Assembly: GCA_002049455.2 (NCBI GenBank)
Contig: KV918868.1
Coordinates: forward strand, 62,001-126,000
Reading direction: 5' to 3'
DNA from: Porphyra umbilicalis
Lineage: Eukaryota; Rhodophyta; Bangiophyceae; Bangiales; Bangiaceae
DNA: 64,000 nucleotides
The notes beneath the pieces are model-generated. The model made no database searches and was not told the DNA's origin. It was given only the letters and a program-made list of their open reading frames with translations. Below, piece after piece: positions 1-10,814 of this stretch. The first letter of the stretch is position 1. Each line of letters opens with the position of its first letter. The position numbers were made by a program, and so were the translations under genes.

Positions 1-1500
1 GGGGGGGGAGGAAAGTCCATGGGGCCGCCGCCGGGGGGGGGGGGGGGGGTGGGGTGGGGTGGAGGCAGGGGGAACACGGCGGCCCCGCTGCAAACGTGCG
101 CACGTTGTGGGTAGGGGGGGGGGGGGGTGTCTGACCCGCCAGTGTGCCGCGGCAGCGTGCGCGCGGGGGGGGGGGGGGGGGGCGGGCGCCCCCGTGCAGG
201 GGCCCCCGCGCGGGCCGCCCGACCGGCGGCACGCCACCAGCGGCGCAGGCACGCACGCGTCGACGGGCGGGCGGCGGGCGGCGGCGGCGCGGCGGCGCGC
301 GCCCGCCCCCCCGTGGCCGGTGCGCCGCGCGAGCGGCGGCCGTACCCGCCCGCTGCCGCCGCGCCGCGCCGGGGCGGCGGGCGGGCGCCGTCGCTCGTGC
401 CGCCGCGGTCGGCCGCGCGGGCCGCCCGCCGCCCGCCCCTGCCGCCGCCGCCCAATCCGCGCGCGCGACGCGTCGTGCGTGCAGCACGTCAACGCGCCGG
501 CCGTCGGTCGCCCGCGTCGGCCGATGCGCGGCGGTACGAGTGGGCGGGCAGACGGCTGCCGCCGCCGCCGCCAGAGTGGGGTGTTCCGCCGCTCCCAGCG
601 GTGGCGGCGCGGGCTCGGCGCTCCCGCCTCCTCCCTCTCCCCCCCCCCCCCTTCTCCTCTACATCTCTCCACCTCGGCGCAGCGCGTTGCCCTCCTTTGG
701 CTGTCGCCACGACCGGGCGGCGGTGTGTCGGCAAGCGGCTGGGGGGGGGGGGCTGTGGCTCCGCGTGTCGTGCCGGGTGCTCCCACCGGCTACACGAGGG
801 CACCGCCGGCCGCCGGCAGGGGCGCCGACCCACCCCCGGGCACGCCCCCGCCAGAGCATCGGGGGCGGCACCCGGGAGCGGCGGCGGCCGCGGCTCGCCG
901 CGTCGGCGGCGCGGCGGGTGGCGGAGCGGCGCGCGTGGCGGCGGGGGCGCCCGCACCCGCCCCGCCCCGCGTCGCCGTTGCGGCGGCGGCGGCGGCGGCG
1001 GCGGGGGTGGGGCGGTGGCGCCCGCCAAGCGGACGCACCGCCACGGCGGCGGCAGCGACGGCGGCGCGTGGGCGGACCGGGCGCTTCCCAGTCGCCCGCC
1101 CGCGGCGGCGGGACGCTGGGGGCGGCGGCGCGGCCGGCCGTCGACGCTGGCGTTGCGGCGGTGGCGCCGCCGCAGCGCGTCGCTCTCGGCGCCGCGTCGC
1201 GGTCGGTTGCCGGGGGCACCCCCGCAGTCGCTCACCCCCCCGTCCCCCCGCCACGTCTGCGCACCGACCGCCGCCCGCCGCAACTGCGGCGCGCCCCCGT
1301 GGGTGTGGCCACCCTGCCACCCCGCCGCGGGCGCCGGGCTCGCGCCCGCCACGGGCGCACCTTAGCGGGCGCGTCGGCCGCGTCACCGAGTGCGGCGGCA
1401 GCCACGCTGGCCGGTGAGGCGCGCGCCGCCGGCGCGCCGGGGAGTCGCACGACCAGTGGCGGCGGCGGCTCCCCCCTCCACGTCGTTGACGCTGCGGCTG
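1..1500. other. GC-saturated low-complexity DNA, no supportable gene
   Basis: This stretch is almost entirely G and C, with poly-G/poly-C tracts of about 10-18 bases near 30-50, 115-127, 166-182, 640-652 and 743-753. Long open frames exist in most frames on both strands, but they are Arg/Ala/Gly/Pro-rich translations with no domain, which is what DNA lacking A/T gives by chance. It resembles the GC-rich spacer around 56.7-57.8 kb. Confidence 0.6.
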
Positions 1501-1935
1501 TCTGAGGACTCGGCCAGTCTCGGCCAAATGTCGACCAGGCCCAGGGATGTTGACCCGACTCGAGTCCCATCCTCCAAGCCCTGGGAGGCGACTCCGCCTC
1601 CCCTGCGTGAACGCGTGAGCATACCTCTGCGTAGCAAGTCAGACCATGACGACGTCGATATGTACAGCAGTGGGCATCGTTGCAGGCCCGATCGGGCCGG
1701 CCGAGCAAAGGGAGTGCGTCTTGTTGACTCGTTGAGAAAAATCCGTGTCGACCACGTGAACACTTTGCTCGTACCGTTTTTTATGGTGCTTTGCTGAGAA
1801 ATGGAGCATGCACGTTTGCGAGTGCAAACGTTAGCCAAGGTGGACCGATGTCAGGGTGTCCATCAGATCGTCTCTCACCTATGGTGCGTGTCCCAAAAAT
1901 GAGACATGCGCGTTTTCTGAAGGACTGACACATCA
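1501..1935. other. Intergenic, no gene seen
   Basis: Composition falls back to normal here. No protein-like frame is visible. The one notable item is a 30-base sequence at 1880-1909 that is repeated exactly, in reverse complement, at 10213-10242. Confidence 0.5.
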
Positions 1936-3369
1936 GAGCATCTCCACCAATGGAGCCAACCGTCCAACCAAACGGCCACGTGTGCACAACGTGTGGTGCT
2001 GTCAGAGCAAACCTAGCAATGTCAGAGGACTATCCTTAAAATCTCAATTGGGCTTGCGACGTGGAGCCCCCTCACAGGCCGCCTATTGTAGGCTCCTAAA
2101 ATGGGCGATATGCGCAATAGAGTTACTCCTGACCGGGCTACTTTTTCATCGATAGTCCTCTTTGTTGGTGGGCGGTTCGTGGCCCATCCCTTGGAGTAAA
2201 CCGTCCGAAGAAACTCGGAGCCTCCAGCGAGGCGTGATCCGCGAGATCCGCTGCAGATTGCCGTCGACAGGCCGACGAAAGGCACCGATCGACTGACTCA
2301 AAAGCAGACACGAAGCACAAGTATGGCATAAAGCGGGTGATCGTCGTCGTAAACGTCGATTGAGTGATACATGGCAGCTCCACAAGCTGCCACCGTGCAC
2401 GGCCATGACGACCTGTCAGCCAATCACACATGTAAGAATCACAGACGGGATTGTGTGCACCCAAACGTGTTGCACGGGTGTTGAGGGCTGGCACAAGGCT
2501 GGGAATTTCATGGCTGGAAACTGCCGTGGAGGCGGTTTTTTCTTCCATGTTGGCCCGTCTACAGCTCTCGCGTACATCATGCGATCTACCTGCAACTTTG
2601 CACGAGACAAGCTGAGGGTCGCCCCCTCTGGTCTTGAGAAGCACAGCGTCTCTGCTACAGCGGTTTACGCTACCCAGTCGGTTTTGTAGGGCTCTCACAG
2701 AGGTCGTGGATGCAGTTGCACCGGCTCCCCCCTCAGACAGGATGGAATCGGCGATCTGTATGTCGGGCCTCGTCGGAGTGGCCCGCGATCGGTTCGCGGT
2801 CGTTGATCAACGTGTTCGGTCGTCGTGGGACACGTGGTCGATGCATGTCATTTCGACGTCCAGCCAATGAGCGGACGTCCAGGATAGTCCTTGTCCAGAA
2901 TAGGGTGGGCGTGCCGTATTTTGCCTTCGAATAGAACATGTGCCCTCTATTTTGTCACCCGGACTATCGGACCGAGATGTAGTTATCTAAATTCATTGTG
3001 GTGAATCTCGTTCCTTAGGGCACCGTTACATTGACGAGAGCGTGGATCGTGGACCAATAAGCGAATATAGACACGTTGCACGAATAAACGAGACACGTTT
3101 CGTTAGTCCATCATTGCTAGGTTTGCTCTCACTGGCTCTCCAAACGCAGAGCTAAAACTAGGCAGATCACGTCTCAAGCTTGGGCTCGTCTCGACGTCTC
3201 TGGCGGTGGGCCTCTTTTGTGGCACGCCAGTATTCCCACAGATGCACTACAGAGAATCTGCATGACTGCAAGATCGTCTCGCAACTGTCTGCAAGCCACG
3301 GGTCACGCTTTCCATTGGCTTTCGTGGTTCGAACAGGGAACCAGGGGTTGGCCAAACGACTCGGGGCGT

Positions 3370-3391
3370 CTCCAAACAGGCCTGTTTGGAG
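3370..3391. repeat. Perfect 22-bp palindrome
   Basis: CTCCAAACAGG is followed at once by its own reverse complement, with no loop. It lies inside the 1936-3614 element and shares the CCAAAC motif with the fold-back at 3540-3597. Confidence 0.85.
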
Positions 3392-3539
3392 TGGCGCTGC
3401 CGTTCAAGCTCCAAAAGAAGGGCGATCCCGCGAGGCCACCACGAGATGCATTAACGGATTAGAAAATGTGAACCGGTCTATTTATGGGCCGTCACAGCCC
3501 CGTCACACCCTAGTTTTGGAGCGGATCCCAGCCACCAGT

Positions 3540-3597
3540 GCTCCAACCGTCCAAACGGCCAAACGGTGCCACGTTTGGCTGTTTGGACGGTTGGAGC
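3540..3597. repeat. Fold-back (hairpin) at the right end of the element
   Basis: Arms of about 26 bases (GCTCCAACCGTCCAAACGG and its inverse) are separated by a few bases and lie just inside the right terminal repeat. The arm also matches the terminal-repeat extension, so this end carries an extra inverted copy of terminal sequence. Confidence 0.75.
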
Positions 3598-3749
3598 CAT
3601 TGGTGGAGACGCTCTCACTGCACGGGGGCAGGCGGCGGGGGGTACGAGAAAATTCTCGACTGGCCTCCATGGGAAGAGCCTCTCCCGACGCGTGTTTGGC
3701 TGACAACTCCTTAATACCCGCCTGTGGGCCCTGTTCTATGGACCTTTGA

Positions 3750-4643
3750 GAGCAAGCCCAGCGGTGCCCGCCAACGCCATAGTATAGCGTTTTCGACTCG
3801 ATTCGTGGCGCATTGTGAGTGGCCCCTCCAAATTATGGAGCGGCCGATTGTCGATGTCTTCCAGCGGTTCGGGCGCCAGAGTATAGCGGAAAATCCGAAT
3901 TCTTCGGGACCGTGCCAGGAAGTGGAGGAGGAGCCCCGCCTGCACCATCCCAGCTGCAAACCATGCGTTTTCTGCTGGCGGAGCGCCCGCTGCGGAAGTG
4001 TAAAGATATGTACTCCCTCCCCTCTCTATTCGCATATTGCCCCCCCGCCCTGCACCCCCCCCACACGAGATGAAGGGCGAATTTTGGGGGACTCGGCCAT
4101 CACGCTCGCCAGGAAGAATGCATGGGTTCAGCGCCACCCCCCCCCCGACCCTCGGCCAACTGAAACAAACTGAAGATGTCGACGAAGAAACAGACGTATT
4201 AGATCGCTTCTCTGTTTATGTTGAGCACAGTGGCGGTGACTGGCAAAAAGACGACAGCTTTTGAATCCTCCCTGTTGCACAGTGCTTCCAGGAAGAGGGA
4301 ATGTATGATCGCTGGCTTCGAAAGCGACGTTGCAGCTGGACGTGTCTTGTGGTCATTGGTCAGGCGATTGAAAGAAACCACATGGCCACGTCGAAGTGTC
4401 ACCTGTCCTCACATTTGAGATGACCTTTCGATTCGCAGCGGCATGTTTCCGCCATATGGCTCCGCCCAACATTGGGATGGCGTAGATCTCACGCCATACC
4501 ACCGGAATATAGCGTCGGATCTCCGCCATACCAACATTTTGCGTGGATTCCGCGCCATAAATCTGACCGCTGGGCACCCCTTTCCGCTATAATTTGGCGT
4601 TAGCGGAGATTCTCCGTCATAATCCGAACCGCTGGGCTTGCTC
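3750..4643. mobile_element. Deletion derivative of the 5.15-kb Harbinger element
   Basis: It begins GAGCAAGCCCAGCGG and ends with the inverted form. Roughly its first 120 bases match 4724-4850 and its last ~200 bases (4440-4643) match 9660-9873, the two ends of the autonomous element. Its ~570-bp middle is unrelated to either gene of that element. The flanks are TGA on the left and TCA on the right, so the target duplication is not intact. It is a non-autonomous copy that probably relies on the transposase at 5053-6480. Confidence 0.75.
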
Positions 4644-4723
4644 TCAGATAGCCCCGATCTTGGAGCCAGACTTTTTCAGGTTCTTGGGATTCAAGGTTTG
4701 CAACGCCAAAGCTCATGCGCTAA

Positions 4724-4738
4724 GAGCAAGCCCAGCGG
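4724..4738 (+). repeat. Left terminal inverted repeat
   Basis: GAGCAAGCCCAGCGG, preceded by TAA. It is identical to the first 15 bases of the derivative at 3750. Confidence 0.85.
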
Positions 4739-5052
4739 TGCCCGCCAACGCCATAGTATAGCGTTTTTGACTCGATTCGTGGCGCATTGTGAGTGGCTCC
4801 TGCAAATTATGGCGCGGCCGATGGTCGATGTGTTCCAGCGGTTTGCGCTCGAAATTACGGGATGCGGTGCTGGGCTTTCCGTGCATTTTGGAGGATTGTT
4901 TCTGCAAGCGACCCGAATTTTTCGAATGTGCCTCGTGTTGTGGCGCCGCCGGCTGTCATGCAATCGACACTGACCAGAGCTGAGAGCCCAGCTCAGCGTC
5001 GACGGCCCCATCAACCCCTCCCCCTCTCCTGCACCCGCCACGCCTCGACGCT

Positions 5053-6480
5053 ATGGATCACGCCGCGGCGGCCCAGCTGCTCTGGAGTTCGGCTTCCTCA
5101 TCGTCTTCCGGTGCGGAGATGGCGCTGTCAGCTGCTGCGGCAGCCGCGGCTGTTGGAGTCGTGCTCTGCCGCCGTGCTCGCCGTCGCCACCAATACAACG
5201 TCGCGCGCCGCCGAGGAGGATCGACGTTGGGGCGGGCGCCGAACGCGTCTCTCTCAAGATTGCACGCGGCTCAGGAGCTGGATCGGGACTATTTTTGTCG
5301 CAACGGCGACGGAGAGCCAGCCGCCTCCTCCGCTCGCTTCACCAAGGACTGGCGCATGTCGAGGGATGTGTACGAGCGAATTCGATCGGAGCTGATAAAA
5401 GATTCCTACTTTGATGAAACAAGACGCGACGCGGCCGGATGCCCGCCCTGCTCCGCGGACCAAAAGATGTGTGCCGCTCTGTTGCAGCTCGTTGATGGAG
5501 TGTCCTCCAGAGCGGTCTGGAAGTACCTGAAGATTGGGTCTTCAACTGCCACCGAGTCTCTGAAGCAGTTTTCACGATCAGTCGTCCATCATTTCAAGGG
5601 CGAGTACCTCCGTGACCCTTCAGCCGACGAGCTGCAAGGGATTGCCGCTGAGTACGAGGTGCTCGGATTTCCCGGCTGTGTTGGCTGTTTGGATTGCGCC
5701 GGGTGGGAGTGGGACGCGTGTCCGGTGGGGTGGCATGGAAACTACAAGGGAGCAGCCAAGAAGCCGACGCTGAGAATGGAGGCCGTATGCGACGACTACC
5801 TCTACTGCTGGCACCTGAATTTCGGCGTGCCCGGCTCCAAAAACGACTTAAACATCCTTTATGCGTCAAGTCTCTTCCAGCGCATCCGACAGGGCTCATG
5901 GCCGCCGTCACAGCCCAAGAGCACCATCGCCGGAATGGCGCTGACCTGGTTCTACTACCTCACCGATGGCATCTACCCTGATTGGCGGGTGTTTGTCAAG
6001 ACCTACAAAACTCCACGAAACAAAAAGGAGAAGACGTTTGGCAAACAGCAAGAGAGCGTCAGAAAGGCCATCGAGCGATTCTTTGGCGTGCTCTTTCGGC
6101 GCTACCGCATCCTCCGCCAGCCGTGTGCATTGTGGTTCAAGGAGGATATGGCCTGTATCATGCAGGCCTGTGTCATTATGCACAACATGACCGTGCGGGA
6201 GCGCAAGGCCACCTACACGGGCACACGGGCGGCACGCGTTGAGGCGGACGCAGCAGAGACCGAGGATGCGGGCACTACGACATACCACAAGCTCGACCCT
6301 CCGACGGACCCCATTGCGCTCGTGGAGTGGATGCACGAGACTGCGGGTCAAGTCGAAAACCGGAAGCACCACGACGACCTGAAAGCCGCACTGGCCGAGC
6401 ACATGTATGCCCGCGCGGGCGACTGCGCGGGGGAGAGCAGCAGCGGGGACGACTTTGAAACAGATTCGGACGGGTCATAA
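5053..6480 (+). CDS. PIF/Harbinger DDE transposase (475 aa)
   Basis: This is the nuclease that cuts out and reinserts the element, a member of the DDE_Tnp_4/Plant_tran group. Visible landmarks are an Asp in GCLDCAGWEWD (about residue 214), an Asp in VPGSKNDLNIL (about 265), the Asp-containing LTDGIYPDW block (about 305) and a Glu in IERFFGVLFRRY (about 341), followed by the family C-terminal motif CVIMHNM. The length is usual for the family. The ATG at 5053 lies about 330 bp inside the left terminal repeat and precedes a short Ala-rich region. The C-terminus is acidic. Its partner gene (8117-9337) converges on it, and the two are separated by the tandem repeat. No in-frame stop or intron is needed, so it looks intact. 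Confidence 0.92.
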   Translation: MDHAAAAQLLWSSASSSSSGAEMALSAAAAAAAVGVVLCRRARRRHQYNVARRRGGSTLGRAPNASLSRLHAAQELDRDYFCRNGDGEPAASSARFTKDWRMSRDVYERIRSELIKDSYFDETRRDAAGCPPCSADQKMCAALLQLVDGVSSRAVWKYLKIGSSTATESLKQFSRSVVHHFKGEYLRDPSADELQGIAAEYEVLGFPGCVGCLDCAGWEWDACPVGWHGNYKGAAKKPTLRMEAVCDDYLYCWHLNFGVPGSKNDLNILYASSLFQRIRQGSWPPSQPKSTIAGMALTWFYYLTDGIYPDWRVFVKTYKTPRNKKEKTFGKQQESVRKAIERFFGVLFRRYRILRQPCALWFKEDMACIMQACVIMHNMTVRERKATYTGTRAARVEADAAETEDAGTTTYHKLDPPTDPIALVEWMHETAGQVENRKHHDDLKAALAEHMYARAGDCAGESSSGDDFETDSDGS

Positions 6481-6555
6481 AATAGCAAAGTGCAAGTACC
6501 AAAAAACATATAGCGGCCCTCCGTCACAGGCCAACCACACAGCAGTGCAGAGTCA

Positions 6556-8036
6556 ATACGGAAAAACTCGCTATGTCATAGGGTGTTGCCCTTCGCGCAC
6601 ACAACTCGGTGATAATCTACGGCGCATAACCCTGTACCGATATTCACCAAGAGCCAGCCGCGCGGCGCGGTTCCCCCTTCTTTAGACCCCCCCACCCACA
6701 AGCACCCCCCTCAGATATATCAAAAACGCACCTGCGGGCTCCGAGTCGGTGGCCACCGTGTGCTGAACTGCTCCATGACTATGCTGGGGCGCCACCACAC
6801 CTCGGGACATATGGCCGAGAAGGATTTATGGCACGTTACAGAAGGCCAAAAGGTGCAGCCGCTTCACGTGGGGGTGGGTCTACGTCTCGGCGACGATGAC
6901 GGTGACGGAATAAAAGAAAAAACTCACCACCAAGTGAGTTCTTGTCCGATGGACACGAAACTAGGTGTCCCTGCTGCGCTACCCATGTACAGGAACCTCA
7001 TGAAGAGAGCGGTGCATTATCTCCAGTTCCCCCTTGTCCAGACCCCCCTACCCCCCCCCCCAGAGTGGTCAAAAACACACATTTTGGCGGCCGCCAACAT
7101 CAAGGCCACCGTGCTGGCGTCGACGACATACCAACGAGTAAGCGGCAGCCACCTATGGCAAAACTGGGCATGTAGAACAAATGACATCCGTCAGCGGTGC
7201 AAAAAAACCAGTGGCAGACCGTCCAGTACGACCCACGTGGGAGGGACATCGGGCGCCAAGAAAAAAACTCGCTACAAAGTGGGGTCATGCCCATCACGCA
7301 CACAACTGGGTGATAATCTACGGCGCATCATCCTGTTCCGATATGCACCAAGAGGCAGCCGCGCGGCGCGGTTCCCCCTTCTTTAGACCCCCCCACCCAC
7401 GAGCACCCCCCTCAGATATATCAAAAACGCACCTGCGGGCTCCGAGTCGGTGGCCACCGTGTGCTGAACTGCTCCATGACTATGCTGGGGCGCCACCACA
7501 CCTCGGGACATATGGCCGAGAAGGATTTATGGCACGTTACAGAAGGCCAAAAGGTGCAGCCGCTTCACGTGGGGGTGGGTCTACGTCTCGGCGACGATGA
7601 CGGTGACGGAATAAAAGAAAAAACTCACCACCAAGTGAGTTCTTGTCCGATGGACACGAAACTAGGTGTCCCTGCTGCGCTACCCATGTACAGGAACCTC
7701 ATGAAGAGAGCGGTGCATTATCTCCAGTTCCCCTTTGTCCAGACCCCCCTACCACCCCCCCCAGAGTGGTCAAAAACACACATTTTGGCGGCCGCCAACA
7801 TCAAGGCCACCGTGCTGGCGTCGACGACATACCAACGAGTGGGCGGCAGCCACCTATGGCAAAACTGGGCATGTAGAACAAAGTACATCCGTCAGCGGTG
7901 CAAAAAAACCAGTGGCAGACCGTTCAGGACAGCCCACGTGGGAGGGACATCGGGCGCCAAGAAAAAAACTCGCTACAAAGTGGGGTCTTGCCCATCACGC
8001 ACACAACTGGGTGATAATCTACGGCGCATCACCCTC
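6556..8036. repeat. 701-bp tandem duplication (~2.1 copies)
   Basis: The sequence from about 6556 recurs from about 7257 and begins a third time from about 7958, always with an offset of exactly 701 bases. Examples are the ACAACT(C/G)GGT motif at 6601, 7302 and 8003, and the TGCTGAACTGCTCC motif near 6761 and 7462. The copies differ by scattered substitutions. Long frames inside each copy are duplicated by the repeat and show no protein character. It separates the transposase and Myb-like genes and may hold the 3' ends of both transcripts. Confidence 0.9.
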
Positions 8037-8116
8037 TACCCAAAGCCACCAACAGCTACCAGCACTATGCATCTGTGTTCTGGAACCGCTAACAGTGCAT
8101 CAGCCGGCGCACCTGC

Positions 8117-9337
8117 CTAGGTGCACGGTTGGTTGCCAGCGTTCGGAGCTGCAGCGGCGTGTTCTTGGGCGCACCCGTCCTTGGCGGCGGCGGCCGGTTC
8201 CCGGTTGTCCTCGTCTGCGGACGCCCCAACGGTTGGGGCCGTCTTCGCCAGGTAGCTTTCTTGCAGCTCCCCCAGTGCCGCCCGTCGTTCCGCCAGTGAC
8301 ATCTCGATACCCGCATAGAGCGAATTGAAAGTTACGAGAGCCAGCTTGTGCGCTTCAAGTCGTGAATTATCCGCATGGCGCTGCTTCTTGAGCTTCGTAT
8401 CTTGAGCAATAGCCTCGGCCAGGGATCCCAGGTGTGCGGTCACGGCCGTGCTGTCGTCCAATCCAGCGGCCGACTCAATCTCGGCCTTGCGCTTCAGAGC
8501 CTTGCTCCGCTTCGCCGCCTTGTTGCCCTCAGGCCGCTCGGCACGGGGTCCGCTCTCGACCACGTCCGCTGGACGGGAAGAACTACCCGCAACGAGCCCC
8601 TCCACGTCACCGCCACCAGCTTTGTCACGCACTCCCCCGACCCCCAGTACAGCCGCAGCGCGCGTGTCGCTCCCATCGCGCGGAGGCCCTCCATCATCAT
8701 CTCCCAGCCCACCCTGGGGGCTGCTCTCATGGGCCACTCCAACAGCACCGGTGTCCCCTGGCGTGGAACCACCGTCGACACTAGAGCCCGCGTCCACTCC
8801 GGTCGTCAGGAGCAAGTCCGTGTTCTTGATGAGAACACGGTAGCAAGGTAGGTACTCAAAAGGTGGGCCGATGGGATAGTGAGCGTCCCGGGCAATAGTA
8901 GTGACATGCTTTGATCGGCTGCCCATCCCGGATTTGTCGACATGTGCATTGTAACAGGCCAGGTAGCACCTGGCCTTCTCCGCGGCCGTCGGGTTGCCCG
9001 TCATGTTGGCGCCCTCCACAAAGTCCACAGCCTGCTTGTAGATGATGCACGCGGCCTTGATCGTGTCCCACCGCTCTTTGCATGCTCGAGCCGTGCGCCC
9101 CGCCCAGCGGCGCGGGTCGAGGTCGCACCCAGAGTCCAGCTTGGAGCCCGCAGCAGGTGGGGCACGCGCCAAAAAGCGACTGCGGATGCGCCGCGAGAGG
9201 GCGGCAGCGGTTTGACCGGACCCAGTGGCAGGGTCCTGAAGCACCAGGGGTGCTGTCTCAACAAGTGCAAGCACCTCAACAGGAGACCACCCCAAACCCC
9301 GCCCCGGGCCACGCGCCTTCTTGGCAGGGGTCGCCAT
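8117..9337 (-). CDS. Harbinger-associated Myb/SANT-like DNA-binding protein (~406 aa)
   Basis: PIF/Harbinger elements need a second protein that binds the ends and brings the transposase into the nucleus. This gene has the expected form: a trihelix-like N-terminus beginning GWSPVEVLALVETAPL, a basic segment around ACKERWDTIKAACIIYKQ, then MTGNPTAAEKARCYLACYNA and a PPFEYLPCYRVL segment. The MTGNPT and later aromatic block recur in the partner protein at 47249-48742. I chose the ATG at 9337 (MATPAKKARGPGRG) because upstream frame runs into the element's subterminal repeat; the frame is open to 9685. The C-terminal half has a KRSKALKRKAEIE basic patch and helical stretches. No internal stop is seen. 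Confidence 0.8.
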   Translation of the reverse strand: MATPAKKARGPGRGLGWSPVEVLALVETAPLVLQDPATGSGQTAAALSRRIRSRFLARAPPAAGSKLDSGCDLDPRRWAGRTARACKERWDTIKAACIIYKQAVDFVEGANMTGNPTAAEKARCYLACYNAHVDKSGMGSRSKHVTTIARDAHYPIGPPFEYLPCYRVLIKNTDLLLTTGVDAGSSVDGGSTPGDTGAVGVAHESSPQGGLGDDDGGPPRDGSDTRAAAVLGVGGVRDKAGGGDVEGLVAGSSSRPADVVESGPRAERPEGNKAAKRSKALKRKAEIESAAGLDDSTAVTAHLGSLAEAIAQDTKLKKQRHADNSRLEAHKLALVTFNSLYAGIEMSLAERRAALGELQESYLAKTAPTVGASADEDNREPAAAAKDGCAQEHAAAAPNAGNQPCT

Positions 9338-9858
9338 CGCGACGGACGTCGGACGACGCACGGCCCACGACGACGGGCGGTGGCGATCGTGCGGTGCGGT
9401 GTCCAAGTGCGCTGTGGGCGAGGCCGCGCGGGGACGAAGGGAATCCCGCGCAGGCGATGAGTTTCGAAAAAGAGTGACGCCGCCTTCTGGCGTCGCCCTG
9501 GCGGGGCGTGACGGAGGATCAGGCCTGTGTCGTGGCACCCAAAGATGACGCGGCGGGGGCGTTTCCGTACACATGGCAAACGCAGACGGCTTGCGTCGGA
9601 CAATCGCGTGCCGTGGCACGGTGGAAAGCCAACGTCTTCGGTATTTTTGGGCTCCTTTCACGTTTCGACAGCACGATTCCGCCAAACGGCTCCGCCAAAC
9701 CTTGGGATGGCGTGGATCTCACGCCATACCACCGGATTATAGCGTCGGATCTCCGCCATCCCAACATTTGGCGTGGATTCCGGGCCATAAATCTGACCGC
9801 TGGGCACCCCTTTCCGCTATAGTTTGGCGTTAGCGGAGATTCTCCGCCATAATCCGAA

Positions 9859-9873
9859 CCGCTGGGCTTGCTC
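9859..9873 (-). repeat. Right terminal inverted repeat
   Basis: CCGCTGGGCTTGCTC, the exact inverse of 4724-4738, followed by TAA at 9874-9876. Confidence 0.85.
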
Positions 9874-9876
9874 TAA

Positions 9877-10814
9877 CTGGAGCTTCGATGAGGGGGTCCC
9901 AAATCCTGTTTTCCTCACAGGGGGCTACATGGGGGTCTTTTTCACGTTTTTATTGGTAAGGTGGTGCCCTTTTCTTCATGGACAAATTGTCAGCACATGC
10001 CTGCTCTGGTATCTGTGCTTTTGATTGGGCCGCGTGATCGTCACCTGTCGAAGTTGCAATGAATGACACTTTCCTCCATGACACGTCAGGATGTGCTGCC
10101 TCTGCTAACACTGTCAGGGGCTGTTCTGGAAGCACAGTGGGACCGAGTGGGTCACATTACATTATCGGACCGTTGCAGAAGGCCAGTGGGCCGAGAAAAA
10201 AAGAAAAAACCGGCATGTCTCATTTTTGGGACACGCACCATAGCTTCAGGGTACCGATAGCGTCCGAAGTGCAATTTCACCTCGCACCACCGGCACTGGT
10301 ACAGTGTGTATTCGACTGTGCGACGCAGGGCCACTTTATAGTAGCCTGCTTCAAATTCACATTTAGATCATCATTTGGGGTGTGTCACTGCAAGATTGGG
10401 CGCAATACAGTACCACCGTACTTGCGCCCGGTTGTTGTCTCGCTGCTTGCACCTACTCAAAGCCGACGCGCTGCAAGCAAGAGGTGCAAAGGCCTACAGA
10501 GACGGTGTTTGCCAACAGCGCCATCCAACAAACCACAGAAAAAAAACAGCTCTTCAGCTGCACTAGTCTTCGTCCCCTCCTGCGAGAACCATATCGACCT
10601 CCTGAGCGATGGTGCTCACGTCATCCTCGACGACAAACCACTTATCCACCGCACGGCCTCTCTCTTCCTCCGACACCCCCACAAAGTCTTCAACCAAACC
10701 AGTGTTTTTCCCACAGAGAGACCACCTCTGACACGTCCGTATGGACGTAGTCAGCTACATGTAGAACCCCATGCAGCTGTGTGTGTACCACAGCGGCGAT
10801 CTTGTTTATCGTGA
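9877..10814. other. Intergenic, no gene seen
   Basis: Mixed composition without a convincing frame. 10213-10242 is an exact inverted copy of the 30 bases at 1880-1909. An A-rich run (10195-10210) precedes it. Confidence 0.5.

Larger units (their letters stand above)
1936..3614. mobile_element. Non-autonomous PIF/Harbinger-type element with TCA target duplication
   Basis: The left end (1936) reads GAGCATCTCCACCAATGG and the right end (3614) reads as its inverted copy with one difference, GAGCGTCTCCACCAATGG on the minus strand, followed by further inverted similarity. Both ends are flanked by TCA (1933-1935 and 3615-3617), a 3-bp target duplication of the TNA kind. The GAGC ends match the start of the neighbouring Harbinger elements. 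I see no transposase, so it would need one supplied in trans. The interior holds two palindromes but no convincing gene. Confidence 0.7.
4724..9873. mobile_element. Apparently autonomous PIF/Harbinger DNA transposon (5150 bp)
   Basis: The ends are a perfect 15-bp terminal inverted repeat (GAGCAAGCCCAGCGG), flanked on both sides by TAA (4721-4723 and 9874-9876), the 3-bp TWA duplication typical of PIF/Harbinger. Inside are the two proteins the family needs: a DDE transposase on plus and a Myb/SANT-like protein on minus, arranged tail to tail. A 701-bp tandem duplication separates them. Both genes are free of internal stops, so this copy could be active or recently active. Confidence 0.88.

Noticed and set aside
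59..1527. Several overlapping frames of 150-450 codons on both strands
   Set aside because: All are Arg/Ala/Gly/Pro-rich, no domain appears, and every frame is open because the DNA has almost no A/T. I treat them as compositional.
6760..8120. Twin frames of 208 and 219 codons 701 bases apart
   Set aside because: They are near-identical only because of the tandem duplication; composition and lack of domains argue against a protein.
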